64,000 nt of DNA from contig CM045729.1 of assembly GCA_024760905.1 (NCBI GenBank), positions 45,641,080 through 45,705,079 of the forward strand. Direction: 5' to 3'. Position 1 is the first letter of the stretch; each line of letters begins with the position of its first letter. The notes under the pieces are model-generated. The model saw nothing but the letters and a program-made list of their open reading frames with translations, was not told the DNA's origin and searched no databases. This DNA is from Plotosus lineatus (taxonomy: Eukaryota > Chordata > Actinopteri > Siluriformes > Plotosidae). Both the position numbers and the translations under genes were made by a program. Of the stretch, positions 1 through 10,745 are shown piece by piece.

Positions 1-168
1 CCTCTTTTTTTTCCTTTGTGTACATGTCATCAAGGTGATTGCTTGAATTATGAATTCACATTTTTTTAGTGTTTGTTTAATGATTATTTAATCCCTATGA
101 TGCTACATAAAAACGCCTTGCAGAGGCGAGGCTATCTCTAGCTTCTGGTAAGGAGCCTAAGCGCTTTC

Positions 169-213
169 TTCTATTCTTTCGGCTTTTTCCCGTTCTCGAG
201 AGTCACTTTATTC
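169..213 (-). repeat. RTE/SINE 3'-end stub
   Basis: About 45 bases read on the minus strand match the shared 3' end of the RTE LINE and its SINEs elsewhere in the window: a ctcgagaac block followed by aaaagccgaaag and an A/G-rich tail. No head or body is attached, so this is a very short truncated retroposon or a remnant. Bases 1-168 hold nothing recognisable. Confidence 0.45.
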
Positions 214-314
214 ATTACTAAATATTATCACAGGACAAAATTAAACAGTTTTTACTTAATCATTACCACATTTTTCTGCATTATTACTGTATTAATGACT
301 AAGACTGTCTATAG

Positions 315-628
315 CAGGGATTACCAATGTGGTGCCCATGGGCACCAGGTAGCCCGCAAGCTCAATATAAGTTGCCCGCTGCCCTGTTCACTGCTATTTT
401 TAGGACAGGCCCACGGCTCCATAGCACCACTCTCCATTTGGCTGCATCTAATTTTTTGGAATATATTTTTAAATCAAATCAATATCTTTGCATAGCTGAA
501 TATCATTAATTACTAATAATAACACATAATTAAAGGTAAATTGAGCAAATTTGTAATTTCGGAGGTGTATCGACCTGGTTTGATACCTGAGAGGTAGCTC
601 TCAGTTTCAAAAAGTTTGGTAACCACTG
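315..628. mobile_element. hAT-type MITE with perfect 8-bp TSD
   Basis: A 314-bp element starts cagggattaccaa and ends ttggtaaccactg, so its terminal inverted repeats agree at 11 of 13 positions and carry the CAG...CTG ends usual for hAT elements. It is flanked on both sides by gtctatag (307-314 and 629-636), a perfect 8-bp target-site duplication, the size made by hAT transposases. There is no transposase frame, so it is non-autonomous. Confidence 0.82.
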
Positions 629-1619
629 GTCTATAGAATGTGTTTAAGAAGTATATTTTAGCTCATGTAATATTATATATAGGGTTTTAAAACTGCATCA
701 ATAACTCGAGGATTTTTATGATCCGCGGGCAGCACTGGAACCGAACCATCATGAAAAACGGAGGACCACTGTACAATGTTCTGGCACAGAACAAACATTT
801 CATGTCTGATACAGCCTGAAAGCATTTATGAGAATTTGTACAGGATGCTTGTTATATATTGTAAATTTGGCTGATTATAATGAATAAAATGAAATTTTTT
901 TGTGTTTACTTTGGGTCTTTGATGATGTAAAGTAAAAGCACTGTATATGTACTATATGTCTCCGATTATAAATCCTGTCTTAATTGTTATACTATGCATA
1001 CTTTTCATTAAGTGCCGGCGGATGCGCCGGCTACTATTAGCCTAGCGCCGGTTATATTTTATAATAGTAAATAATAATATTTAATAATATAATAATAATA
1101 ATAATAATCTTTAATAAAAAAATTTTCACGGCTTTGTTAAACTATGTACTTCACAACACGATCACTTGTTTTGATAATTTTGCACCATGCTACCTCATTC
1201 AAAAGCGCGGCACTTTTTATATACGTGCCGCCATTTGTCTGTGCTCTCGTGTAGATTTAGATCGTGACGGGTCGTACAAACCCGGGTAAAATATAGTCCA
1301 AACTGATGTGAGTCGTACCAACAAGCATGACGCCGAAGCGAAGTAGATCGGAACAACCAAGATTAAATATGTTGTGGAAGCGACTCAAGACCAATGATTC
1401 CACTGTTTCAGAAACATCCGTATCTCATGAAATACGTAAAAAAAGTTTTATGTCATGTCTGAACACCAATTATTTCTTGATTGCACTGAGCGATAATAGT
1501 GAAAACGCTGTGGCAACTCTCGAGAACAGGAGAAAGCCGAAAGGAAAAGAAGAATAATGTTGATTACTTTCAGCTAATAATATATATTACAATACTCATA
1601 GAAGTAAATTTATGGAATA

Positions 1620-2335
1620 CAGTGATAGCTCAGCTCACGAACATAATTGGTTCCCAGAAAGTGTGTGTAAGGCGAAAAGTTCGTCTTCCGAACATTTATT
1701 TCTCATAAGAAACCATTAAAATGAGAATAATCCGTTCCCAGGTCCCCATAAAACATAATTTTCTACTAAATAAGCCTTAAAACTACACAAAATATACCTT
1801 ATTTTATGTATAATAAATGTGCTATTGTATTGTAATTAAAGAAATAAACTGTACTGTATAATAAAGTCGTTTTATTTACCTTTGTGATGGTAGTTGATGG
1901 CTTGATGGAATGGAGTGGGAGGAGGAGGGAGGGAGGGACTTACTGTTTGGAAGGAGTGTTTGGAAACGCCTACTGTTTGGAAACACCCTTAGCCACACAC
2001 GCACCCTTAATAGCTTCCTTGTTCTTAAGGATGGTAGCAATGGTAGACTTAGCGTACTGGTACTGGGACGCTAAGTCACACAAACGCACACCTCGTTCGT
2101 GTTTTTCAATGATCTCCGCCTGTGGTGGGGTCTTTTTCGGTCCCATAATAGCAAAAGTACACTCAATATGGTCCAAAATGTCTAGCAAACACAAACCACT
2201 TCCGCACTCAAAGAAAGGGGGTGATGAACTGTGACGCCTTGAGCGTGCGTCAGCAGAGACTATATGCTCGCAAATTTAATGTTCTTGAGGCGAAAAGTTC
2301 GTGATCTTAAGCGTTCGTCAGCGGAGGTTTTACTG
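1620..2335 (-). mobile_element. Tigger/pogo-like non-autonomous DNA transposon
   Basis: A 716-bp element with inverted ends (left cagtgatagctcagctcacg, right ending ggaggttttactg) sits between duplicated TA dinucleotides (1618-1619 and 2336-2337). The paralogous segment near 26521-26540 lacks it and has a single TA at the same place, which proves both boundaries. A second member lies at 38953-39731. Both keep the same short N-terminal transposase remnant, so they spread as a deleted form. Confidence 0.88.
1970..2146 (-). pseudogene. Tigger-like transposase N-terminal remnant (CENP-B-type HTH)
   Basis: A 58-codon frame inside the 1620-2335 element starts MGPKKTPPQAEIIEKHERG and contains a helix-turn-helix pattern (LCDLASQYQYAKSTIATILK) like the first DNA-binding helix set of pogo/Tigger transposases and CENP-B. 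It stops after GVSKQ, and there is no second HTH and no DDE catalytic domain. The copy at 39204-39380 is the same except for one residue (A here, V there near KG_CVAK). It is probably a passive relic. Whether the frame is translated cannot be told; retention of the same stop in both copies may just reflect a common source. Confidence 0.65.
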
Positions 2336-3318
2336 TATCTATATATTCAGAAGTCAATTCCATTATGTATGCTATTGCTACAATTATACTATGGTTATTT
2401 TTATTTAAGAAAGAATTCTGCTCTCATATCTTAATGAATTTGGCTTTTTTAATAGAGTTTATTTACATCAGTTCATATATTTACAACTTCCAGTTTTGAA
2501 ACAATGCCCAGTTAAGTGTAACTGAGAATATTTTCTAAAAAGGTCTTTACCATTATGCACAATGTCTTGACTGTTCTACTGTATAGGGAGTTCTACTGTA
2601 TAGGGAGTAAACTGTAATGCTGAAGACAAGAAAGTATAACAGTAAAGACGGCAAAGCTTGGTCTTATGCAGTGTGTGCACTTCGTATAAGAAATGTTTTT
2701 GCAAATATTAATTGAAATACTCATTGAAACCATGAAAAAAATTCTTCAATAGTTTCACTTGTTCGTGAAGAGTTTTATGACATGTATGGTAAAGACAAAC
2801 AGTAAGTATGGCATGTGGAATTTCAAAACATACTTGCTCTTATAGAAGGTGTTGACCCACTTTGTGTTTCTTTCTTTGTTAGTACATGGTTAAAACAACC
2901 TTGACCTTGATGTGAAACGGTTCCATCGATTGTTAAAGTGGTAAACTAGTCTAGACTGCGAGTTTCAGCAAACAACGTAACGGTAAAGGCAATTAGTTGA
3001 AATGAACAACACAACAAAAAGTACTGTGTCACTTTTTCCCAGCTACCTGTTTTCTAGTAATAACTGAGAGGAGTTCATGAAATGTTGTTCACCTTTTTAA
3101 AGAATCGTGAATTGATATGTTGTTAGAAAGTTTATATGAGGTATTTGGATTCCAAAAATATCCATATGCAGTTTTACACTAACAGAGTGGACAATTTAAG
3201 AATAAAAGTATGTGTAACATAAACTGATAGTCCATTATATCCATAAAAATATATTTTAAAATATCTAGCCTCTTTTAATAAATAGGGCTGAAGCGATGTC
3301 TTTACCATTATTTGCCTG

Positions 3319-3344
3319 TTTTTTTTTTTTTTTTTTTTTTTTTT
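3319..3344. repeat. Poly-T tract
   Basis: An uninterrupted run of 26 T lies just after the end of duplicated block A. Confidence 0.9.
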
Positions 3345-5910
3345 AAACGGTCCTTCTGCAAAAACGTGAAATTGAGAGCATTTTCACACACTGTGCTTAC
3401 AGGATTGGGACTAAATAGCTATGTGGCCATAAGAAAACCACATGTTAGAATAAGCAAGATAAAATAATTTTGTAGGGACTTTTCTAGATTAGACAGGAGA
3501 AATGAGAACACTCATGTAATCTGATGATTTCAGAGCCCTGGGTGTGTCTGGGTAAGAAGAGAAGCACACAAAGTGCTGTAGCCTTTCTGTATAGCGGCCA
3601 CTGTAGGCATTATGGTCTTGGGTTGTTTCAGTTGGCCAGGTCAAGTCTTGGCTTTGTTATTTGGCGATAAAATGAAGTCGGTTGATGTGAATATGCTGAA
3701 TGACCAGCTGATCATGCCAATGCAGGTTTTCTTTTCTGATAGTACTGATATAAAATTGGGGCTCAAATAGTGAAGGAGAGGTGCAGAGAGCAGGAGGAAT
3801 CATTTTCACAAATGGATTGGCACCACAGGCTTTAGGCAATGGTTCTACTCTTACCTTTACAGATCTCTGGAAAACAAATGCACTCTGGATTGAAATAATT
3901 GGAACATTGCATGAGGATATCAAAGTAGTGACAAGGTGAAAACACGGCCATCAAAGATGCACATAATCCCACAGCATGTTGTGGGTGACTTCTTTTTTTT
4001 TTGTGATGCTGAGTGTATACTCTAGCATATCTGTATTGCCCTCTAGTACTGTGGATACAGATGACATGTGTGGACTGGTAATGTGCAAGCAAACGGATGG
4101 AGTTATTTAGAGGAATGTGATTGGCTTATATCTCTTGGACTGGAAGTCTTGTACAGGTTATATAGGGTCACAGAAAGGAGACGACACACACTTCATAGGC
4201 GATAGTCCCAAACAACCCGATTACAGGTTTCTTACGCCAGCTATTACACATGCTATGACTTAATTTTTAATCTTTCTCTTTGCGATTTTCTCTTTCTGTC
4301 TCACTCTTTTTTCCATCCCATTTGTTTCTTTCACATGCACACTCACATACACACAAACACACCCGCAAATTGTTTGCTCACTGCCTTCTCATTCTCGCCT
4401 TCTCGCAAGCATGCACACATTCAACTTAGAAATCTTATTATTGGTAGTACGGCGCAGCACATTGGTGCTGGATTTGCACATTATCTTTGATAGGAAACAT
4501 TATGGTGCTGTATGATCCATCAGTCCTGGCTATACCCTACCATCGATCTTAAGTGAAATATTATTTTCATTACAGTTTTTGCTCGCTTGTGTGTGTGTGC
4601 GTGCACGCGTGCGCGCATGTGGATATAGACATTACAGACAATATACTAAAGCACTTCTCTACTCTGTAGCGTCTTGCTGGCTGATTGGTTCATCGTGACA
4701 TACTCATACCCAGTTAGGAGTGTTTCTAGAAAATACCCTGAGCTTGATTGTTTTTGCAGTCAGCTGACAGTTTGATTGGAGCCATGGCGAGATTCCATAG
4801 TGTTAGTTGTTTGTTCAAAACTTGTTTTGAAAACATGGTTCTTTTATTTTTATAATGAATAATGCATTGCTTGATGTAGTGATTCCACAAAAACATCTAA
4901 AACATCAGAAAATGGTATAGAGGACACCAGGAGTCATCAGTTACATTTAATTTGGTGACAAGTTCTCAAATTGAAAACACAAACTGAGCCATCTCAATTC
5001 TCCTACTCTCCAGTTCTCTCAATTTTGGTCATCAAAAATACCAAATTTTTGTGAATGTTAAAAAAACATCATTGTAGGCAGAGCATTCACAATTCAGTCA
5101 CAGAAAAAAATGTGAAAAAACAAGCTGAGCATAATATTCAAGACTTTATGTTTTTAATATACATCAATCAGCCAGGACATTTAAAACCATCATGATCACT
5201 GACTGTTTAAGTAAATAACATTTGATTATCTCTTAAGGTCAAATAAGGTTCAATCCATTCCACTTCATCTGGATAAACCTGGTGCCTGATATCTTCTGAC
5301 ACTTTTCGCTGAATGAGTTGATGTCCAGTCCCATGTTTAGCTGGATTAAGTGATCTACATTGATTTTGCATTATAGTGACAGTGCCCAGTGAGGAGGCAG
5401 TATGGGGGGGGAGTGAGCAGTCAGTTTTTGAAATTGATGTATTGGAAGCAGAAAGAATGAGCATAGTGTAAGGACCTGAGTGACTTTGACAAGGTCAAAG
5501 GTATTGATGTATTCTGGACTAAATCACTTTAGCAAGTCTAAGTTAGGCATCATATTAAAAAAAAAAAAAAAAGCTGTTTTTACCCCCACCTGACCGACCT
5601 GGCTAAATTGTGCCAACCCCAAATTTTTTTGGCATGTGAACAAAAAAACTAAACCGGCCAACCTCTGTTTTGTGATTGATTTGTATTTTTTTTACGTCAA
5701 GGCACCTGCTAATGGTTGTTTTGTTTATGTGAAATTGACCTACGGCATCAGCCACAAGTGCTTTGTGTGTACAGTGTATATATAAATATGTATTAGTTAC
5801 TTGTGAATCAGCCAATGAGAATGCCTTTTAGTCAGCGTTTGGATGAAAAACTAAGAGAACAATGTAGACTGCTCACCTCCCTTCTTCTTGTGGGTGACCG
5901 GCTTTAGATC
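3345..5910. other. No gene recognised (intronic/intergenic)
   Basis: AT-rich sequence without a supported gene. A short plus-strand frame at 3775-3939 (54 codons, includes GIIFTNGLAPQALGNGS) looks faintly protein-like but I recognise no family. An alternating purine-pyrimidine GT/GC stretch lies near 4588-4620, and an A-rich run near 5553-5572. Confidence 0.5.
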
Positions 5911-6914
5911 ACCACATTTTTCCCGGCCATAAGGCGAACCGGACCATAAGACGCAACAGCAACAAACGAGCGCTGGCCACACATAAGGCGCACCGGCTTA
6001 TAAGATGCATTAAGCAAACAAAAGTCAGATAAGTCAAACTTGATTCAGCTCTCACAATAACTCTCATCATAGTTTAGTTGTAACACATAAAATATTAAAT
6101 AATACACTTCACAATAACTCTCAACATTGTTCAGTTGTAACAATAATAAAACGATAAACTCAATTTTACAGTTCATTCCTCTTCCATGTATCCATGAAAT
6201 TCTTCATCTTCAGTTTCTGAGTTTAACAGTTGTGCGCATTGGACATAAAGCCTGGATCACGCTAATATTTTTATTATTATATTATAATGTTTTGATTTAT
6301 TCTCTCGAGCATAGAGTCAGATCAATAGAGATGGAAATTAGAAGTCTTCTGGGTCGTGACCTAAACTTCTCTCATCCCCGCCCCCTTAACGAAATGTCGT
6401 CATCACAGTAACAAACATGGCAGAACCCATTCGCATTGGGAGTATTGTGTTCATTACAGAACGGCGGTCTTTACTCTTAAGCAGCTGTATCAGTGTAACT
6501 TTAAATTTAAGAAGGTTAATCTGAGGTCTCAGGAGGACACCTGTAGCAGTACTTTATCCCGGTGATGAACGTGAGACTGTGATTAAGCCAGTTGAGTGTC
6601 CTGAAGGTAGAGACGGAAATTAAGTGGAAAAACCACTCGGGTATTACTCAGCGAGTCACCTGACCATGATAGCAGTAATGCCAATATTTGGACATAAAGC
6701 TTGGATCCCTCTAACTTACAACCTGTTGGAGCTCTTTGGTTAATCCACCGGAATGATAGTAAACTCTGAATTAGTTTGCTTTACTTGGGTTTTGACGCTG
6801 TCAATGAGATGGAGTCTCGCGGCTTCATCCACACACAAGGCGCACCGGCAATTTTTTTTTTTTTTCAAGATTAAAGGTTTTTAAATGCTCCATATGGTCT
6901 GAAAAATATGGTAC
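5911..6914. mobile_element. Non-autonomous TIR DNA transposon (about 1 kb)
   Basis: The left end reads accacatttttcccggccat and the reverse complement of the right end reads accatatttttcagaccata. The subterminal phrase aaggcgcaccgg recurs near both ends (about 5984 and 6838). I see no transposase. Flanking duplications are not clear, so the exact ends and superfamily (Tigger/mariner-like is likely) are uncertain. Confidence 0.55.
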
Positions 6915-7189
6915 AGTTGTAGAAAAAAACCTGGACATGCTTAACTTGTGGATTTGTATTGTTTCTGTTAAAATGTTTGGTTCTTGTGGTGCTGTTGGCT
7001 GTGAGAACCATGTAGACAGTATCAAAAATCTGTCTTCACCGATAAGTGTTTTTTTATTCTTTGAAATCCCATAATCAGGATGGTATTTATGGATAATAGC
7101 ATAGCATTCCAGGCACAGGTGCTATAGACTACAGCTGGATTAAAAACGTACAGACGAGTCTGTACAACAGATAGTGCAGGGAGAAATGG

Positions 7190-8335
7190 ACCAGCACACT
7201 TCTCCTCCATTCCTCTGGCATCCTCTCACTCTTTAAGACCTTGTTAAATGTTCTTGTCAGAAAATCTACTGCTACCTCTCGACCTTCTGCCTGGTAGTTC
7301 CAACCTCAGCATCCTACTACCAATATATTCTCGATCCCTTCTCTGTACATGTCCAAACCATCTCAATCTAGCCTCTCTGACTTTGTCTCCAAAACCTCTA
7401 ACATGTGCTGTCCCTCTGATGTACTCATTCCTGATCCTATCCATCCTCGTTACTCCCAAAGAGAATCTCAACATTTTCATCTCTGCTACCTCGAGCTCTG
7501 CCTCCTGTCTTTTCCCCAGGGCCACTGTTCCTAAACCATACAACATCGCTGGCCTCATCACTGTCTTGTACTCTTTTCCTTTCATTCTTGCCGATACCTT
7601 CCTATCGCCCATCACACCAGATACTTTTCTCCAACCATTCCAACCTGCCTACACATGCTTCTTCACTTCTTTTCCACACTCTCCATTCCTGTGGATTGTT
7701 GAGCCTAAGTACTTAAAATCCTCCACCTTCGTTATCTCTGCTCCCTGTAACCTCACCGTTCCTTTTGGGTCCTTGTCGTTCACACACATGTATTCTGTTT
7801 TACTGAGGCTAACCTTCATTCCCCTCCTTTCCAGGGCATATCTCCACCTCTCTAGATTTTCCTGCACTTGTTCTCTGCTCTCACTGCAGATCACAATGTC
7901 ATCTGCAAACATCATAGTCCATGGAGATTCTTGTCTAACCTCATCTGTCAGCCTGTCCATCACCATAGCAAACAAGAAGGGGCTCAGAGCTGACCCTTGA
8001 TGTAGTCCCACCTCCACCTTGAACTCTTCTGTCACACCGACAGCACACCTCACCACTGTCTTACATCTCTCATACATGTCCTGCACCACTCTAACATACT
8101 TCTCTGCCACTCCAGACATCCTCATGCAATACCACAGTTCCTCTCTCGGCACCCTGTCATATGCTTTCTCTAGATCCACAAAGGCACATTGCAGCTCCTT
8201 CTGACCTTCTCTGTACTTCTCTATTAACATCCTCAAAGCAAACACTGCATCTGTGGTGCTCTTTCTTGGCATGAAACCAAACTGTTGTTCACAAATGCTG
8301 ACTTCTGCCCTTAGTCTAGCTTCCACTATTTAACA
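7190..8335 (-). mobile_element. RTE-clade LINE fragment, order permuted
   Basis: Reading the minus strand from 8335 to 7275 gives the RTE reverse transcriptase from before its palm motifs to near the end of the ORF (ELPGRR). It is then followed, at 7275-7190, by a piece that belongs upstream in a normal element (DFLTRTFN...EEWRRS). The sequence order is therefore changed relative to the full-length copy at 32151-35217. It may be two adjoining fragments, a rearranged copy or a template-switch product. The true 3' tail is absent. Confidence 0.85.
7649..8326 (-). pseudogene. RTE reverse transcriptase fragment, 225 aa, catalytic FADD kept
   Basis: This open frame covers the central RT of an RTE LINE, which primes on nicked target DNA and copies the element RNA. 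Visible motifs: QFGFMPRKSTTDA (residues 15-27), VDLEKAYDRVP (50-60, first catalytic Asp region), GLHQGSALSP (107-116), FADD (140-143, catalytic Asp pair) and KYLGS near the C-terminus. The frame has no internal stop, but it lacks the endonuclease, the first RT motifs and the C-terminal thumb/tail, so the protein cannot be active alone. It continues after a frame break into 7244-7615, which carries the post-RT region with RLRWFGHVQRR and the CGRNA-like final part. It is a fragment, not a host gene. Confidence 0.9.
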
Positions 8336-8375
8336 GTTGTATCTAACAGTTGTATCTAACAGTTGTAGATCACTG
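8334..8375. repeat. Short tandem repeat, three units
   Basis: The unit taacagttgtatc is repeated three times, the last unit imperfect, directly at the 5' boundary of the RTE fragment. Confidence 0.75.
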
Positions 8376-8420
8376 TTTAGTATTAATATTATCGATGGCC
8401 ACAGGCTAGTTAACTTAATC

Positions 8421-8645
8421 TGAGCAGTGGTGGCCTGGTGGTAAAGGGCGCTGGATCACTGATCCTAAGGTTGGAGGTTTGAGTTTCACTCTCCACAAGG
8501 TTGTAACTGTCCCCTCCAATGTAGCTAACTGGGCTATCAAAGGCCGGCCATGTCTCTCACTGTCTATGGTAAGAGGCATGTAAAAGAACCATTGCTGACT
8601 TTTCGTCAAGAGTAGGCTGCATAACTGTCAGCATGTTTCTGCCCT
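8421..8645 (+). mobile_element. tRNA-derived SINE (RTE-tailed family), truncated
   Basis: The head gagcagtggtggcctggtgg and the body (catgtctctcactg, then aaaagaaccattgctgac) match the SINE copies at 36678-37045, 49710-50053 and 58799-59140. The Pol III A and B boxes are decayed. The 3' RTE-like tail is replaced after about 8645 by unrelated sequence, which continues to 8765 (possibly another repeat). Confidence 0.65.
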
Positions 8646-8765
8646 GTGATGGCTTTTGAGCTGTCCAGGAGGGCTTCTGCCCTCGCTAAGAGAGAGCGGA
8701 TACATGCAAGGGCCAGTGATGCCAGAAGCATGTCAACGCACCAGGAACCAGTCCATTAACTTAAT

Positions 8766-10099
8766 CTACAAACTGAAAGTCAGAGGAGTCAGAAACATGT
8801 GTAGCTACTCGGTACTGCCAACAACTTGAAGTTGATAAATTCTCATGAATATAAAAATTACAATATTCAACACCAGTAACTATTGTAGTTCATAAAGTTC
8901 AAACCTGAACTGTTATTTCAATACTTTGCAAGTCAACAACAGTAACTATAAACCTGAACAGTCAAAACTGTAATTACTACAATAATTCGTAGCCTTGGTC
9001 AGAGTGTTCAGGGAACCTGTTGAGGTTTAGATCCACTGACGCTATCTGTACTTGACTTGTCATTCTCATCATCGGCTGCTTTTTTCTGGCCACGTAGTTT
9101 TTTTTGAAGCAATGTGATCTTTGCAGGTATCAATACGGATATAGTCCACACTGTGTTGACAAAATTTATAAAACATGACGCGGTCATAATCGTAGAAAGG
9201 GGTTCACCCGTTTTTTGGCAGTCACTCTACTTATAGCTGGCAATCGCTTTGATTTTAACTGCCCCAATTGCAGGAACATTGCCATTTTACCGTGCTTATG
9301 CATCTGTTTACCTTGAACTCCTCAGGTAAACTTTGTATGTATGCTAACAGTTCATTGGTTGGCTGCGTGTCACATCAACCAATCACAATACATGATGTAA
9401 AAGTATTGGGGAAAACATGTTCGTCGTCTGCTACTTGTACATATACGATTGCCAAGAGAAAAAAATGCAGATTTAAAGATTTAACACACATTTTACACGA
9501 TTTTAATGTTTATATACGGAATTCCATGTCAGTGATATTTCCGTTTCATATTGCTAATTTTGTAATTTCAGTCTGTTTTCCGCAATTGCGGAAAATCATT
9601 GGCCCTGAGGAAACCAACAGTATCTTCACTAGCAGGCTAGTAGGTGTGAAAGTACTTTGGCATTAACATGTACTAGAATCTGACACAGATAATGTTGGAA
9701 CATTGTACCAGGTTGCTTTCATTAAATGAACCCAGTGCACATTTTGTAAATAGTTTTTGATGAATGAATTGACTGTGGCTTTTTTGTTTAAATAAATAAA
9801 GCTCTTGGTTTGAATTACCATGTACATACAAATTGCATAATCCAGAAATACCACATTAGCGGTGTTCAAATTTTAGAAACTGCTGGTCATGGCTTATAAT
9901 TTTGTTAAATGACTGTGGTTATTTATCTTGAGGATTTGGCAAAGACAGCATGAAGCCACAGATCATGCTGGATGCTCAGTTATTTTAGACTTTTAGACTA
10001 CAAAAGTAGTTAGCTAGCTGACTGAATCAAACCTGTTTGTTTATTAAAGGCAAACATCTCACTAACTATTTGCATACTTTGTTTCCAAAAGGAAGTGTA
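8766..10099. other. No gene recognised
   Basis: Unique-looking AT-rich sequence. A plus-strand frame of 132 codons at 9268-9666 has no recognisable domain and low-information composition; I treat it as chance. Confidence 0.5.
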
Positions 10100-10722
10100 T
10101 ACAGACGCTCCTCGCCTTACGTTTATTCGCCTTCGTTTTTTTTTTTTGATTTTATGTTTGAACTGACTGTAAAACATTTTTTTTGTAAGTCAAATTTTAA
10201 AATTAGCCGCTCTCCGTAGTACGAGACGTTCTTACGTAGTACGCAGACATAGTACGCTACTTACATATGATGCTACATCCATTGTTTACAAATGACAGAC
10301 TGAACGTGCCTGCTTCTTCCTAGTTCACCGTGTGTTACCCTTGTGTTACCCTTGTGTTAAGACGTCGTCTCTGTGATCTTTGTGTTTACACTGTTTTGCG
10401 TATTTGTAACCCAAAGCAAATATGGTTGTTCAGAAGCGTAAGCCTGCTAGTGATAATGGTAATCAGAAAAAGCGGCAAGCCATCTCTTGTGAACAAACAT
10501 GTGAACGTTGCACGTTTCTTCGAAATGGCTCCGTCAACCATTGGAACCATTTATAAGCTGAAAGATTGCATCATCGAGCATGTTAAATAGTATTTATGGA
10601 TGTATAGTATAGTATGAACGGTCATACGTTACTAGAACGTACAGAAACAACGTAGTTTTTTTTTACCTTACTTTCGGCCGTTCGGAAAGTAACTAAAACG
10701 TAAGTCGAGGAACGTCTGTGTA
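10100..10722 (+). mobile_element. Tigger/pogo-like DNA transposon relic
   Basis: Left end tacagacgctcctcgcctta and right end (reverse complement) tacacagacgttcctcgact are inverted repeats with TA at the outer edges. The same ends occur in the 206-bp MITE at 26203-26408. It holds a short HTH-bearing frame but no catalytic domain. Confidence 0.78.
10456..10590 (+). pseudogene. Tigger-like transposase HTH remnant
   Basis: A short frame contains NVARFFEMAPSTIGTIYKLK, which fits the first CENP-B/pogo helix-turn-helix (a pattern of the form V-A-x-x-x-x-x-S-T-I-x-x-I-x-K). A conventional basic start (MVVQKRKPASDNGNQKKRQ) lies in a neighbouring frame from 10422, so a frameshift separates the two. 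The frame stops after about 45 codons, and the second HTH and DDE domain are missing. It is a dead relic of the element's transposase. Confidence 0.6.
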
Positions 10723-10745
10723 TTCTGTGATATAAGCAAACGCAA

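Larger units (their letters stand above)
772..3310. repeat. Segmental duplication, copy A
   Basis: Three blocks here (772-945, 1555-1619 and 2336-3310) match 26041-26197, 26461-26527 and 26526-27505 in the same order and orientation with scattered substitutions and small indels. The blocks are separated by material private to each copy: here 946-1554 (AT-rich, with an ATA-rich run near 1065-1112 and a retroposon-like 3' tail near 1516-1553) and the Tigger-like insertion 1620-2335. No protein is evident in the shared sequence. It may be a local duplication or an undescribed long repeat family. Confidence 0.75.

Noticed and set aside
2336..3310. Duplicated block considered as a pair of LTRs
   Set aside because: The copies are 24 kb apart with no primer binding site, polypurine tract, gag or pol between them and no TG...CA ends.
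7248..8000. Plus-strand open frame of 250 codons
   Set aside because: Antisense shadow of the RTE reverse transcriptase; the minus strand carries all catalytic motifs.
9268..9666. 132-codon plus-strand frame
   Set aside because: No recognisable motif, no splice context and AT-rich composition; length is within chance in such DNA.
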